Positions 34,253 through 47,028 of a stretch of 64,000 nt of DNA are shown piece after piece. The notes under the pieces were generated by a model that was not told the origin of the DNA, made no database searches, and saw only the letters and a program-made list of their open reading frames with translations. The stretch spans positions 4,154,001 through 4,218,000 of the forward strand of contig NC_134763.1 of the NCBI RefSeq assembly GCF_050436995.1, read 5' to 3'. The position numbers and the translations under genes are program-made. How positions within the stretch are numbered: position 1 is the stretch's first letter; every line of letters begins with the position of its first letter. Origin of the DNA: Anticarsia gemmatalis. Taxonomy: Eukaryota; Arthropoda; Insecta; Lepidoptera; Erebidae.

Positions 34253-37004
34253 GTCAAGTCTTTATAAACTTACGTAATTTCTTATTCAAATAAAACGAGA
34301 GCTTTCATTAAAAATTATTACAAAATAAAGACAAAGCGGGCACGTTATGAAGGCCCGTCATTTTTATCACTTTGCAAGAAAACTTTAATAAAGTAGAGAC
34401 ACAAGGTACGTTGCAGGTAAATTATTACATTTTTATGCACAAAAAGTGTTTTTAATTTTGTCACGTAGTACGGGGGTGGTGAAGTGTGCTCTAGTCATAT
34501 AAATCATAGAGGATTTATGAAGTGATGTTATGAAAACAAGGGAGATTGGGCCGTTCATCGTGAGATGTTCGGAAGAACGCCACTGATTTATTCTTATTTA
34601 AACATAGCTGTGGGACTTTGATATTTAGTTGTTTGTTTGTCTATCAATATTCATTAAGTATTAGCGAATGAATTTAAAATTGTAGGTTACAAAACTTTTG
34701 TATTCTAATTGAAAGCTGAAAAAAATGCCTGTCTACCATATTAATTAATCGTACACAAAAGTGACATTGAATCAATTACTCAAAAACCTTATAAAGGCTA
34801 AAGAATCAATTAAATCTAAGCTACCGATTGGATTTGTCAACTTTCACTCCCAAATAACATATATTTATGAGAAAATCCCGCAGAATTCTCATGAAAGTAA
34901 AATAATATTATTCCTTCATTTCTCAACTTTTTCGCCGTGTTTGCGATATATGTGCCTAGTTTACTTTTCATGTTATATTTAGGCTCCTATTTTTTTTTTG
35001 CTTTCACGCTACACGTGGATACAATTGTCGGCATTCTTGGAACTGTACTTACAATAAGATGTACCCGTAATTATAATACCTCGATGTTATACATGATATT
35101 GACAGGTAAATAAATGTTCACAGGATATTGTTAAGCATCAACTCCTTTATATGTCTTTGCTTTCTTTCCCTGCGTCTTATTACTTTTAATGTTTACTTTT
35201 GCCACAAATTATTTCTGTAACCGGTATATATACATATAAAATACATCCAATGACTTATGTTTCATACAAATTCTTAAGTAAACAGAAATAACAATAACAT
35301 CTGTACGCTCCGAGACACAAATAGTCATAAAAGAAAATGCCAAACAATTGGCTAAAGTCTTCACACACGCTACGTTGACAGATATAGAGATAAAGTAAAA
35401 TGGCCGAAACCATTAGTAAAATTGAATTAGTGGCCGCTATTGGATGACAATAGCACTTCACTGGCGCACACAAAGCGATGTAATCCGTAAAAGAACCAAA
35501 TTTGGCCCCAGCAGCCTTTCAATACGTATGCTCCATACAGTTTCTGTTTGACAAAGACTAACATACGAGGATTAAAAAAGGTTTGAATGTCTAGATTAAT
35601 AAACGGAGCCCTGTCTGCGTGTTTTTGTTCGGTTTTATTATGTTTCTTTTTTACTTTTATGTGGGAGTAACAGGTTTTTGGGACGTTTTTAAAGCTAATT
35701 TCGGTTGTAAAGAATAAAATCTGAAAAGGTTTGCAAATAGGAATGATTTAACATCGTGCGCCCATTTAAAAAGTTTCAGATTGGATGAGAAAATTTAGCT
35801 TGAAAAATATAATACGTCTACAAAAATAATTGGCTTCGAATACCAAATTGCCAATTTCTTTCCATGCTGCAGTTCTAAAAGACTCACGAGATGCGAAAGA
35901 AGATACTTTTAAAGATATTTTTGCATAAAGAAAGGCGAATTTCCATGCAGATGTTGAGCTAAACAATGCACATTAGCGAGCGCAAACGTTCACCAATTTC
36001 AAGGGTTGTTTCATACGAACATAAAGTGGTCATTATTACATAAGGCAGTCAACGGGGCTGTGTTTATTCAGCAATAAACCAAGTTTTACGACAAAAGGCA
36101 GCCATTGCCGAGCGCCGCTGAAGCACGATGGGTAATTCTTTTATCTTTAAACAATCGTGTCAATTGTTTCTGTAAACGTTTAGTGCACTTTGTAGCGACT
36201 TTAAAAATACGGAGTGCTAATTTGATTGTTGCGGAATTAGATTCGTAATGTGGTGAAGTTGTTTCGAGAATTGTTCTGTTCGGCTAAATGAAATACTAAG
36301 AATTTTTACACAGTACCTATGAGAAAGATTAAAATGTGAAAAGACTTCACGTCTTTTTGTATTTTAACCGACACGTTTAGTTAAACGGTTCAAGGTAAAG
36401 CAGAGAATTAGCTCCTCGATTTTGATATTCATAAAATGAACAACAGCTCAGTTGATGGACGTATTTCAATTCTAGGAAACGTCTTACGTTTCAATATCCC
36501 ACGGAGTATTTCAAAAGTACTGTACACAGCAAAAGGAAGCAACTGCCGTACACTGAATTTCGAACAGTTCCTCAATATTCTGCTCTTCCAGCAATTTCTA
36601 GGAATATTCGTCAATGTAACAGGCAATATGAAGTACTCTCAATATCGGGTATTAAATAATAAGTACTGCATCAGCTTGTCAGCTTTGTAAAGTGAAGGGT
36701 TCGTAGTTTCATAGAAATAGAGGTACTCTACCGATGAAGTACGGGCAGTTTGTTTGTTCGGAGTAATGAAGGTATCGGGATATTATCGTTCTTACTGTTT
36801 ATTTTCTATACTTACTTGGAGCTTTTTAATATTTTAAAGGAAATAATAATATGAAAATATAGTCGAGAAACTAAGTCGTCGAGAATTCTCAGTACCTGTA
36901 GTAGTCTTCATAACTACGAAATTTGTTGTAGGTAATTAGCGTTACTTTGAATAACTACATATTATATGTATATATAATACAAACATAAGATCACGCCTGT
37001 TATA
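34253..37004. other. Non-coding stretch
   Basis: I see no gene. Open frames of 65-84 codons overlap each other on opposite strands (for example 36429-36690) and look like chance. Confidence 0.5.
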
Positions 37005-37285
37005 AAGCACGGAGACGCCCAGTTCAAATACCATTATGCGGTTACCCATCTATAGAACGACCGCGACAAGGTTTGCTTAACCCACAGATCGTTTACCGAT
37101 CGGTGAGAGCAACTGGTTATGAGAGGCAGAGGTTGCATTAGCAATGTAAGTCCTATGCGATAGGGGGCGAGCCTATTGCCATTAACCGATCATGCTACCT
37201 ACCGAACTCCGGACTTAAATTAAATTAGAAAAATCCCATATTTCCTGACCAGGCAATCAAACCTGAGTCCGTGATATTGCCAGTT
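37005..37285 (-). repeat. Interspersed lepidopteran-type repeat, about 280 bp
   Basis: Read on the minus strand it contains actcaggtttgattgcctgg (a degenerate B box), then gtaggtagcatgatcggtta, aataggctcgccccctatcg, ctctcaccgatcgg, and atgggtaaccgcataatggt to tttgaactgggcgtctccgt. I remember this order from an abundant repeat of moths, with phrases such as ggatgggtgaccgc and ctccgtgctt. The copy is diverged, with no coding frame. The element class (SINE or LINE tail) is not settled. Confidence 0.5.
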
Positions 37286-37304
37286 AACTTTATCCAAAGG
37301 AATT

Positions 37305-37464
37305 CAGCAGCGCGATTCTCTACCACTACCGACTGTTGACAACGGGCTAGCTATCGAGAAATGTTCTAAACGCCTCTAGCGGGCGCCGTAAGAACTATTC
37401 TTGCAGGACATTTTAATTGTCAAACTGTCGTTACTCGATACTGACTGTAGCGAATCGCACTACA
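37305..37464 (-). mobile_element. MITE, gtagcgcgattctctac family (copy 3)
   Basis: This copy of about 160 bp starts cagcagcgcgattctctacc and ends tagcgaatcgcactac. The segment cgactgttgacaacgggcta is at the left, so its orientation is opposite to copies 1 and 2. Diverged ends suggest greater age. It lies only about 20 bp from the repeat at 37005-37285. Confidence 0.8.
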
Positions 37465-40400
37465 CAGCACCCAGTACATTTTTTTTACACTTAACTTTAT
37501 CAAAGTGAATAATATGTATAGTGTAGGTGTAAGTTATTACAATATACAGTATGTGGTAGAGAAGTGATCCAATTACGTCATCAATATGTTTCATAGCTGC
37601 TTGCACACGTACGAGCCGATAAATGTATTAGATGTACCATGATGGATGGGACATGCCGGTGCCTTCGACAGTGACATTGATAGCAATACGTCTTAACGTG
37701 TTTAGGTGTCTAGGAGCAACTGTAGGCACTTGTGTTATATTACTAAGGGATAAACCAATTATGCATAGTTTTCTACATTTAGACTAAATTAATAGGAACG
37801 TTTTATCAGCAACATATGAATATGTACAGACTTTAATGTCTGAAGCATTATGAGTTTTGGTGGTTTCCAGAGTTGACTCTGTACTAAAGGACTGGGCCAG
37901 GTAGGTACAAGCTTCAACCTGCCCTGTTATTCAAATAATATTTCTGAAAATATATTTAAACTAGCTATTAATTTCATAGATTCTATACACATTTCTTCAA
38001 AAACTTGAACTTAATCTTTTGCATAAGAATTTAAGTGCTTATCAGACAGTAAACTAAGGACCTCACACTAAAAATGCAAAAAAATATTTCAAATATCATC
38101 GTAACATTTGCACACATGAACAACAACACACTTTAGCGCTTATAACAAGTAAACCCACTCAACGCAGTAACAAGCAATTTTCAGTAACAGTGAAATACGC
38201 GAGGGCTTTACATATAACGTACGAATCTGTTCATGTTGCGATGGAACACTAATTATGTCAGCGAAATTCATCGCCGCCGGATTGTGCCAACTAGTTCCTC
38301 TTGTAGTATTGTAGTTTAGTGAACTATTGCTTTGCTGCAGTTATGTGTAGGTGTACTGTGTGTTAGTGTTACATATTAGGTACATTTTGTGGTACGTGTT
38401 AAGATGAAATGTGATTGTTCCGGTGTTTGTAAAATTAAAGCACTTAATTAAGTTATACAGGAAAAAATTGTGTATGTAATCGTAATAGTATACATATTAT
38501 TATATTATTAGCTCAAATCCTAACTGGTATATGATTATGACAATTGTTAACCACATACATACTTATAAATATAAAAGCAATATCTGGCGCTAAAACCTTG
38601 TTTAAAACCCACAAGGTGTAGATCATGTGAGATGTAGGCCGTGAATAATGAATGGCATTTGCCGTGTAAGCATCCACACTAATACACAAGTATACGCCAA
38701 ATCATCAACCAACAACTCCCTTCGTAATATCTTATGCTCCAATTCCCAATTACAACAATCAAGAGGCCCTCGGAGCGATCGAACGCAGCCCTAATTCAGC
38801 GAGCACAAACTAACAATAAATCCAGTAAACGAGCCCAATATTTTTATTTACAACAACGAATTGTATCATTTGAATAATTTCCACCATTTCGCTGAATCCC
38901 GCAGACTCCTAATTTCGGGCCGTGTCTATAGAGATTTCGCGACAATAGAAGGTTTTTCTATGGGGGGTGGGAAGGGGGCGCCACCCTCGTAATGAATAAA
39001 AGTGAAGGCTTACGGGCTCTTTGTTACAAACGACGCTAACCTTGCTGCCGACTTCAAGTTCGAACATTGCCGATTCTCTGTAGAATTTGTTTGTTTGTCA
39101 CATTATTTTTGTGATGAACTAAACTTATACCTTGGGATCTTATGCAAGGAGGGTGCTATTGTGTTTTCGTGACACAATGAAGGTCGACTAGAATAAGGAC
39201 GACAGAAGAAAGGTTCTAAGAAACACTGCTATTTCAAGTGTTTTTTTGTTGAATGAGTGATGGCTTGCTTTCGTATTATGTATATTAAGTTTCTTAGAAT
39301 CCAACTAAAATATATATATAATCTAACATTTAATTATTAATAGAGACGATCAATTAGTCTGTTACTACCGCTTATTAACACGAAACTGAGTGACGACATT
39401 TAATTATCAAAGTGACTGAATTCACCAACATACATCGACGAATGTAGTACAGCCTAGTCATTAATTAGACAATACAAGATGGTGCCTTTGAATCGCATTC
39501 ACCCGATATGTTTGATAGGTGTTTAGGTAACGTGTAAGGTGCGACCGACCGAACGTAACTGCTAAGATGTGTACAGTTCTAATACATTAGGGGCCGGAGT
39601 CGCCCGACTGAAAGCCAAATAATTACTCTGTACTGAATAGTATGCGACAATAACATATGTTTGTAGTACTACCGTTGTTGTGAAACGTGTAACTGATTTA
39701 TTATTCTTTGATATGTTTTGGTAATTTTTGTGGAAAATTCTTATGTTTTCGAAGTACAAATGACTATCAATTACTTTGAAATCCAAAGATTAAAATATTT
39801 TTTCAATTTCAGATTCAGAATGCATCGCTTTATTTACTGGCTTCTCTGTGAGAATGACAGAGCAGCACTTATTATTAAGAGGGAGACATATATACCTATG
39901 TTGACTTCTGTAAAGTAATTTACATACTTAAAGATAAAACATTGAATCTAGATGTATTACACACTTATCGCGGTCATGATAGTCCTATTGAAATAACAGT
40001 CAGCCGCCATAAATGACAACAGTTCATTCACTAAAGATTTACACTTCAAAACAGCTGAAGAAAAACAATAGGCGAAACCATATTTTAAAATAAAAGACTG
40101 TCGTGTTTAGAGTGACAATTATTTTTGTTAGCACACGTCACGTGAAACGCACAACGGTCTACATTCCACTACATCTTAGCAACGGTACTAAAAAAATACT
40201 CACTTATTTTATTCGTGGTTTTCCATTGTGACGGAGATTGTTGTTTAATACAGGATGTGCCGGTATGCAATGTCAATCTGTTTTATAGCATCATCTTTTA
40301 CTTCAAAGTAGTCTCGTGTTATCGTTTTATTTAAAATTAAATACGCTAATTAAATTGTTTGTATTTCACAGAAGGATGTTGAACCCATCATATAATCAGC

Positions 40401-43400
40401 TGTACTTGATTTTTTGTAAGTGTTGAACTTGGTTTCATTGATACCTGGGTGATAAAACTACTGAAATGTTTACCAAGTTTCTTAGTTTCTTTTTTATTTC
40501 GTTCGGATTACAACTATAAGCCAGGCGAGCTTAACTAGCCAGGGACACTACTACCCGAGGTGCGTAAAAGATGTACGTCACATCAGTATTCTATGTTAGT
40601 TTGTATACGCACTGCGCTCGAGGTGAGCCAAGAATGTAATCCGTTTAATGGATCACTGTACGATGTATCAAGGAATGCCGATTCAGCCTCTAAATTGCTA
40701 GACAATTGTTTGTTAACAACCGTTCCAAGCTTTGATGATATTTTTTTAGATTCGATACTAATGATGTCGGATTAGTCAAGGCTCATTTTACATTCCGTAA
40801 CGAAACGATTTCGGATCTCAATTTTTCTAAATTCGGGAGAATTACGTTTGGATTTTTCCGTTTCGAGATCGGGATTGGAACCATGCCAGGTAAATGGCGA
40901 TAGGTTTGTCCCCATCGGGCTTTAATAACTGTCGGAAGCTGCAGATATAAGATACTAAAACTGTGTTTGCTCTTTAGGAGTTTCGTTGGGACGATGGCAG
41001 AATTTTATTGCCTTCTGGAAGTCTGTCATAATCTTATACAACATGACTCCGGGGCAAGATGGGATTGATTCATTCTAAAATGACATCAATATTTTATGCG
41101 GTTGTTTCGTATTTATTGCTTAAAATAAAGGATGTTCTCGATGCCAAAAACCAGGACCAATTACTTTAAGCTGAAATACTCGTGTTGAAATACAAAACCT
41201 TTGTCAATTTAGCAGACAAACGCACGCAGACAGGGTTTACAAAACCAGAGCCCTATTCTAAATGTAATCGTTACCAAGTCACTTGTCACAAAGCAAACAT
41301 GGTTAATGAAACATTCGCTTATATTGATTTACAAAGCTCATTTGGACCGCAAATTCATCTCGTCACTGAAATGAGATGTGCAATTGTTGTACTAACACTA
41401 ATTTAGCGTTATATTAGGCACAGTTTGTAATAAATACATTTAGTAGTTCGACGAATACTCAGCAATCCTATCAATTATTTACTTTGCTAATTTACCGTTG
41501 TTCATTTAATAGTAAACATAAATGTTCAAAATGGTTTGATTTCACTTTTACTGTGTTTGGAAATTTAGATGCAGTTTATTATGTAGTTACAAGTGGCATG
41601 AGTTAGGATGAGGTTTTTAAGTTCTATGTTTACTAAGTCTTAGGCAGGCTTCCATAAACACTCTTTATGCTTATTCAGATAAAGATTTTCCTTTGTGTCT
41701 TTTAATCTATGTTGTTGAGTTAAAAACCCAAGTCCGTAAATAATTATTATGCTTTCTGATACGTCACAAATTGAAATAAATTATTATTTTGTCAAAATTA
41801 CTAAAGCTCTGATTGTTATAAAAAAAAACTATCGACAACAATTCAGTAACAGAGTCGCAAGTGTTTCGCAATCACCCCTCAGTATTGATGACCGTAAGCT
41901 CACATCATTTAGTCAGTAAACAGCACGGAACCACGTACACGACGGTATCTTGTTACCAGAACAACCGTCGAGTGTCGTTTAATTTATTCAACAAATATGT
42001 ACGTGGAATTCCACGTGAACAAATAAAAGCAATTGTTCATTAACTTACTCACGTATAAAATAAATTAACGATTTGTACGGCTTGCTCACGAAATTTTAAT
42101 AACACATTAAAATGATCATTAATTTTACACCAGATAAGCAATTATGTCGCTTGATCGGATAATTATGTTGCTGTTTTTTTAATTCAATTATTTGCATGGA
42201 TTCGTTAGTTAAATCACTTTACATTGTTAATTACTTTAAGAGTTATGTGCGGAATAATCAAAGTATTATTTATGCGAAATTTTCACATAAAATGTACTCA
42301 CAAATGTACCTTTTTGCCAATACTTTTCACCAATACGACAATACGTTAGTGTATAAATATTTTTCTGAAATAATTAAATCGTAAGTTGGCATTACTAATC
42401 TGGGCTTTACTAAGTTTTTGCTTAGTTACATAATAATCGTCTAGTTTCCTTTATCGAAAGAAATAGTTTTTTACGTTCAGGTAGTTTTATTTTCTGCCCT
42501 ACTTCCAAATTGCTGGCCTAGTTTTTAAATATTTCTTCACCGTTTGGCAGCACAACTAATTTGACGAAATTCTGAGTAGACAAGCTGATCTAGATTGAGG
42601 CAGGCGGACAAAGAAACGTCTCTTTCTAACGTCTAATTCTCCCAAGCTTGCTACGAAAGGTTGATTGGGTTGGCAATTCTTCGAGTTTTCTTCTCTAACA
42701 CATTGTTGGAGAAATGAAGTCCGTAAAACAAGTTGAAAGGCTTCTTCGCTAAGAGAATCTCCGTAACGAGGTTTGTGTTAAGAACATTTCGGAGTTACAA
42801 ATCTACAACTTTATTGTGTCTTTAGCATTATATTGCTGTACTTGGGACTTTTTTGCGAAATGAAAGTAAGATAGCTTGGAAATTGAATATGTATTGTATA
42901 CATGTTGAGTTTATTACGTATACTTCGTTAGCCGAAGTCTAAAAAACATATTTCCTCCACCCAAATATTGTTTTTTAAGTTATGTCAAAGTCATTGGTGA
43001 TTATCAAGATGCTTCATAAACTTTAACAAGTATTTGAAATCGTCAAAATATTTTTATCTACCACCGTTTCGGTAAAGCTATTGCTCGTGAGAAAAAACGG
43101 CAAGAAACTCACGGCATGCTCTTTGCCTATGCCTAGTTAAATAGTAAATCTTCTTAAAGCTCCACATGAAATATTCCTATACATATTCCATACGGAAATG
43201 TGACATATTCCATATTATGAATAGCAAAATTTCTATGACACAACTATCAATGTCAATATTTTCCCCTATATACTAGTTTCCTATCTAAAAGGACTGCTAT
43301 TTATCGTAAGCTCCCAAGGCCTTAGATAGATCATGTTTAGTTTGCTACACTTTATCACTGGAGATGACTATCGTGAATCCCTTTAGGAAACGAACATTAA

Positions 43401-43854
43401 CTTGAAGCTAACAAGTTTGTGAGCTGAGGTCTTACGTCAATATTGATAGCAGCTGTCGTTCCACTACTTACCTACTTACTTTCATCCGCCCCTAGTACAT
43501 TTTAAAATTAAATATGCTAGTTAACGTAAGGTTTTCTTTACTTTTGATATAATATGGATATTTTTCGCTTAAATACTAACGTTTTTTGTATGATAATGAC
43601 ACATCACTTGGTGTTAAATGATATCAACACTTAAAACTCGATCCTAATTTGCCCCCTTTAACATAAAAGTCACATATTATATTATTTTAACAGTGACATT
43701 TTGACGCATAGTTAGAGTAATCTATGTACTTTGTATACTGCGTAACAAAAAACTGGATTTTGAAAAAGGTGAACGAAGTACTTGTAAATTATTATAAAAT
43801 ATTTTCGAAATAACAATGAGTTTTGATACGTTTCAAATACTTATGTATACTTAC
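37465..43854. other. Non-coding AT-rich stretch
   Basis: I see no supported gene. Present are a G+C-raised, regulatory-looking block at 38740-39060, two acceptor-like sites with pyrimidine tracts (39811, 40371) followed by short open frames, and a perfect 16-bp palindrome ACGTGGAATTCCACGT with an E-box at 42001-42017. The 71-codon frame at 40560-40775 is the most protein-like but unrecognised. Confidence 0.45.
42001..42017. promoter_or_regulatory. 16-bp palindrome with E-box
   Basis: ACGTGGAATTCCACGT (42001-42016) is a perfect palindrome, and its right end with the next base forms a CACGTG E-box (42012-42017), a bHLH-type binding site. Confidence 0.35.
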
Positions 43855-43965
43855 AGCCCACGTAGTGGCTGACACAAGCACAAACAACTGAAGATCACAC
43901 AAATACTTATTCCTAAATTATTCAGCGTGGGAATAAAACCCATGTCAGTTCATCATTAGTACAGA
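43855..43965 (-). repeat. Fragment of an interspersed repeat (gcgtgggaat... type)
   Basis: The stretch acttacagcccacgtagtgg... to cagcgtgggaataaaaccca resembles the piece at 63720-63870 (atacttatat...cccgggtggtatggaaccca). In both, the last part reversed gives a degenerate tgggttnnattccc B-box-like sequence. I remember similar fragments as common in Lepidoptera. This copy is short and diverged. Confidence 0.35.
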
Positions 43966-44631
43966 TCATTTCTTTACCTTTACAAAGGTTATAAAAACTA
44001 CCTAATGAAGGTTGAAAAGTACCACAAATCACCGCCTACTTCCATATTATTATAGTATTATTCAACACGTACACAACAATAAAAGTGCTTCACCAAGCAC
44101 GAAACGCACATGTGGATGTTATTTTATATTTTTAGCAAACATTATCGGTCTTTATGTGTGCCAAACATATGCAAACGTGTCTCATTTACATGCTTTACGA
44201 ATACGTAACACAATTAGTGGAGAAACATTGCGAAAACATTTTTGGATGCAGCATTTTTTTGTAATTATGAACAAGTAAATGTCCCGCTCTGTTGGATGTT
44301 TGAGTTTCCTGAAATTTTTTGAATATTCTAGGTCATATTTTCATAATTTTAGCGTTTTTAGCCTGGTAGGCAAAATACGTTGAATATATTTCATGAAATT
44401 ACGATCATTAACCAATCAGTGACTTAAAGTTTTATCATAATATTTTACATATTTCCTATGATAGTTGGATTTTGAACATCAAATACACAACGTTTTCTAA
44501 AACTAGTCACAAACTTGGTACAATAAGTATTTTGTTAAATACATCAATAAGACATTTCTACTGTAGTCAAGTGAATATCGGCTTATTTAGCCCTCCATTC
44601 CTCTCAGCAACGACTAGAAGTTACCATCACC
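43966..44631. other. Non-coding stretch
   Basis: I see no gene. Two short plus-strand frames (44012-44278, 44472-44663) have no recognised domain. Confidence 0.45.
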
Positions 44632-44645
44632 GTTGCCATAGCAAC
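44632..44645. promoter_or_regulatory. Perfect RFX X-box motif
   Basis: GTTGCCATAGCAAC matches the X-box consensus RYYNYY-AT-RRNRAC at every position and is an inverted repeat. RFX/DAF-19-type factors use it for ciliary and neuronal genes. A second perfect match lies at 45808-45821. Confidence 0.5.
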
Positions 44646-44810
44646 GTCAAGAGCCGTCAGTAACGCGGTCACACGAATTTCTCGGTAACAAACAAGCAGA
44701 TGTGTCGGTAGATATTAAGCCCAAGAACTTACTTACTGTAAACTATTGAGGATTGACTATTAACTCGCTGGAAACATCGTTAGCGATGTTTTTTTACTAA
44801 TAGACCTATT

Positions 44811-45114
44811 CTGTAGCGCGATTATGTACAGTCGGGACTGTCGAGTATAGAAAATTTGACATTTGAAATGTACTGCAAAAATAATTCCTAAGGCGCTCGT
44901 TAAAGGCGCTTATCTGGTTTTCATACAAAATTTCTCGCGCGGCTGGGTGGCGATTTCCTACTACTATCGACTATCGACAACCAGCTGGCAATTTAAAATT
45001 TGTATGAAAATCTGGTCAGCGCCAATAGTAGACGCCGTATGAACTATTTTGTAGAACATTTTAAATGTCATATTCTCGATACTAGACAGTAGACTGTAGA
45101 GAATCGCGCCACAG
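44811..45114. mobile_element. Head-to-head MITE dimer, gtagcgcgattctctac family (copy 4)
   Basis: The 304-bp segment starts ctgtagcgcgattatgtaca and ends agagaatcgcgccacag. Inside, the family interior occurs twice in opposite orientation: gaaaatttgacatttgaaat... to tcatacaaaatttctc (44858-44937), then tttgtatgaaaatctggtca... to taaatgtcatattctcgat (45000-45080). The centre (about 44938-44990) carries cctactactatcgactatcg. Two copies thus appear joined at their ccggttgtcg ends. Confidence 0.75.
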
Positions 45115-45807
45115 AACTAAATGTTATCCGCTACCATTGTCGGTAGTGGAATCTTTTTTGCAGACAGTTGCGTGGTTAGGTATTGTATTGCTGAATCCGT
45201 TTTCGAATTCCAAGATGTAACAATTTTAAAAGATATAGGAAAAACCTTAAAACTCATTTCGTTAAAATATTTTGTCGCATTTAAAACAAATACTAAAAAC
45301 GATAAGTGCATTACATAACGTTACGTAGGTATGATTGTGGACACAAATGCACTTCATGACATTGACAACAGCCATTGCATTTAAAATAAAATAAAGTGGA
45401 AATAGTTCCGAAAATACTTCAGCAATAAAATCTACGTGTGCGATAAAATGTTTGTTTGGAATTTATCGTAGTTTTATCTGAAGGTACGATAGCGTACGTT
45501 TTGGATAAATTTAACTAACAGATTACGAAGCAATAAAGGAGACAAATAGGGGCCGAATGAAAGGCCTAGCCACTGGGAATCTTTCTTCGTATTGTACGTT
45601 GTTTTCAATACCGGCCGTAAAGGAAAAATATGTTGTGCATTAAAAAAAACTTTTGAAACTGTTTCAGTTCTTTATCTTTATAAAATTGGCTAAATACTTA
45701 AAAAAAAGCACGTGTATAGAGTGTTCAGTCTTTAAAACGAAATGGACATGAAATAAAGTTTTCTTATTTTACTGCAATGTCCCAAAATCTCATAAAATCA
45801 GGTCAGG

Positions 45808-45821
45808 GCTACCATGGCAAC
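45808..45821. promoter_or_regulatory. Second perfect RFX X-box motif
   Basis: GCTACCATGGCAAC matches RYYNYY-AT-RRNRAC at every position. It lies 1.2 kb from the X-box at 44632-44645, with the MITE dimer between them. Confidence 0.45.
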
Positions 45822-46769
45822 CTTGATTTTACGGCCGTTACAGCCTGTAAAAGTAACACAGCGTATACCCGTCCATAATTTAATTTGAAAAAATAAGGAA
45901 ACTCTTTTGTTACAAAATTAAGTTAGGCCCGTAATTAAAACATAATATAATTGGGCCGCGTTTATGAATGGGCTATTAATTTTAAGCCCGAGTCAAAAGG
46001 ATTTTAATGTAAGGGTACGAACGTTTATTTAAGGAAAGTTTAGTTACCAACAGGAGCAACTGTGACTCAGGGATCACCTATAGAGGTTTCTGAACGAATT
46101 AATCCGTTGGAAAAGTTCCGGTTTTCATTACTAGTAGCGGACACGCGTCGGGTTTATAAACGAACTCGTGTTGAGGCTAACAGTTTGGTTTTCAACTTTG
46201 TAAAGAGTTTATATACGTTTAGGTTTAAGGATTGCAGAGCTGGTATGAGTTACATTGATGAAGGTTTACAAGTTGTGTTTAATGCTTCTCACCGAGTTTT
46301 ATCTTTACCTCTTACAAACTAACAAAGTTTAACTAGGTATTTAATAGTTTTATAAAATACAATTTTTATTGACAAATAAAAAAAAATCTTCCTACTAAAT
46401 GTGTGACTGTATCTGATTGACGTGAGGTTCTTTTAATCGGAAAATTGCAACATTTCCAGTGAAATTCTTGTTTGAAATTCTAGAAAATTACATGTTTAAT
46501 CTACATTTTTAACCTAGATACATAAAATGTTTATTTTCGACCAAACATATAAGATTTCGTAGATTTTCAACATGTCACTGACATTTTCGATGTAAAGATA
46601 AATCATGTGATATTTCACTGAGATCATCGGCTTGTACCTAATATTAAATTAATTTGAAAATTACGTCTAAACTGACCTTTGCTAGGAATACTTCCGCGAT
46701 CGTCATGTTTTTCTAGATCATGTTTAATGAATCCGCTATGATTTAATAAATATCCTATCGTTTGAATTG
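45822..46769. other. Non-coding stretch with one weak ORF
   Basis: A plus-strand frame at 46062-46322 (86 codons) follows an accaacag acceptor-like site. It is protein-like in composition but unrecognised and has no clear donor. I do not call it a gene. Confidence 0.4.
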
Positions 46770-46812
46770 AAAATGAAACTAAAATTTCATTCACTCATTT
46801 TAGTTTCATTTT
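46770..46812. repeat. Perfect 16-bp inverted repeat
   Basis: The arms aaaatgaaactaaaat (46770-46785) and its reverse complement (46797-46812) flank an 11-nt spacer. It is a simple hairpin and could be a slippage product or a tiny foldback element. Confidence 0.85.
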
Positions 46813-46872
46813 AGGCTAAAATTCTGTAAAGATAACTTTTCATACCCTTAATTATAAGGATTCTTATAACAT

Positions 46873-47028
46873 TAGCCCGATTCTCAATTACTATCGAGTA
46901 TCGACAGCCGGCTAGCTGTCGAAAAATTGTGTATGAATGAACAGTGATTTGTATGATAAATTCGGATGTCGAACTATTTTGGCAACACATTATAAATGTC
47001 AAATTCTCGATCTACCATCGATAATAAG
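46873..47028 (-). mobile_element. MITE, gtagcgcgattctctac family (copy 5)
   Basis: A diverged copy starts tagcccgattctcaattact, with tatcgacagccggctagctg, and ends near tctcgatctaccatcgataa. The interior has tttggcaacacattataaat as in the other copies. The inverted ends are eroded, so it is probably old. Confidence 0.7.
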
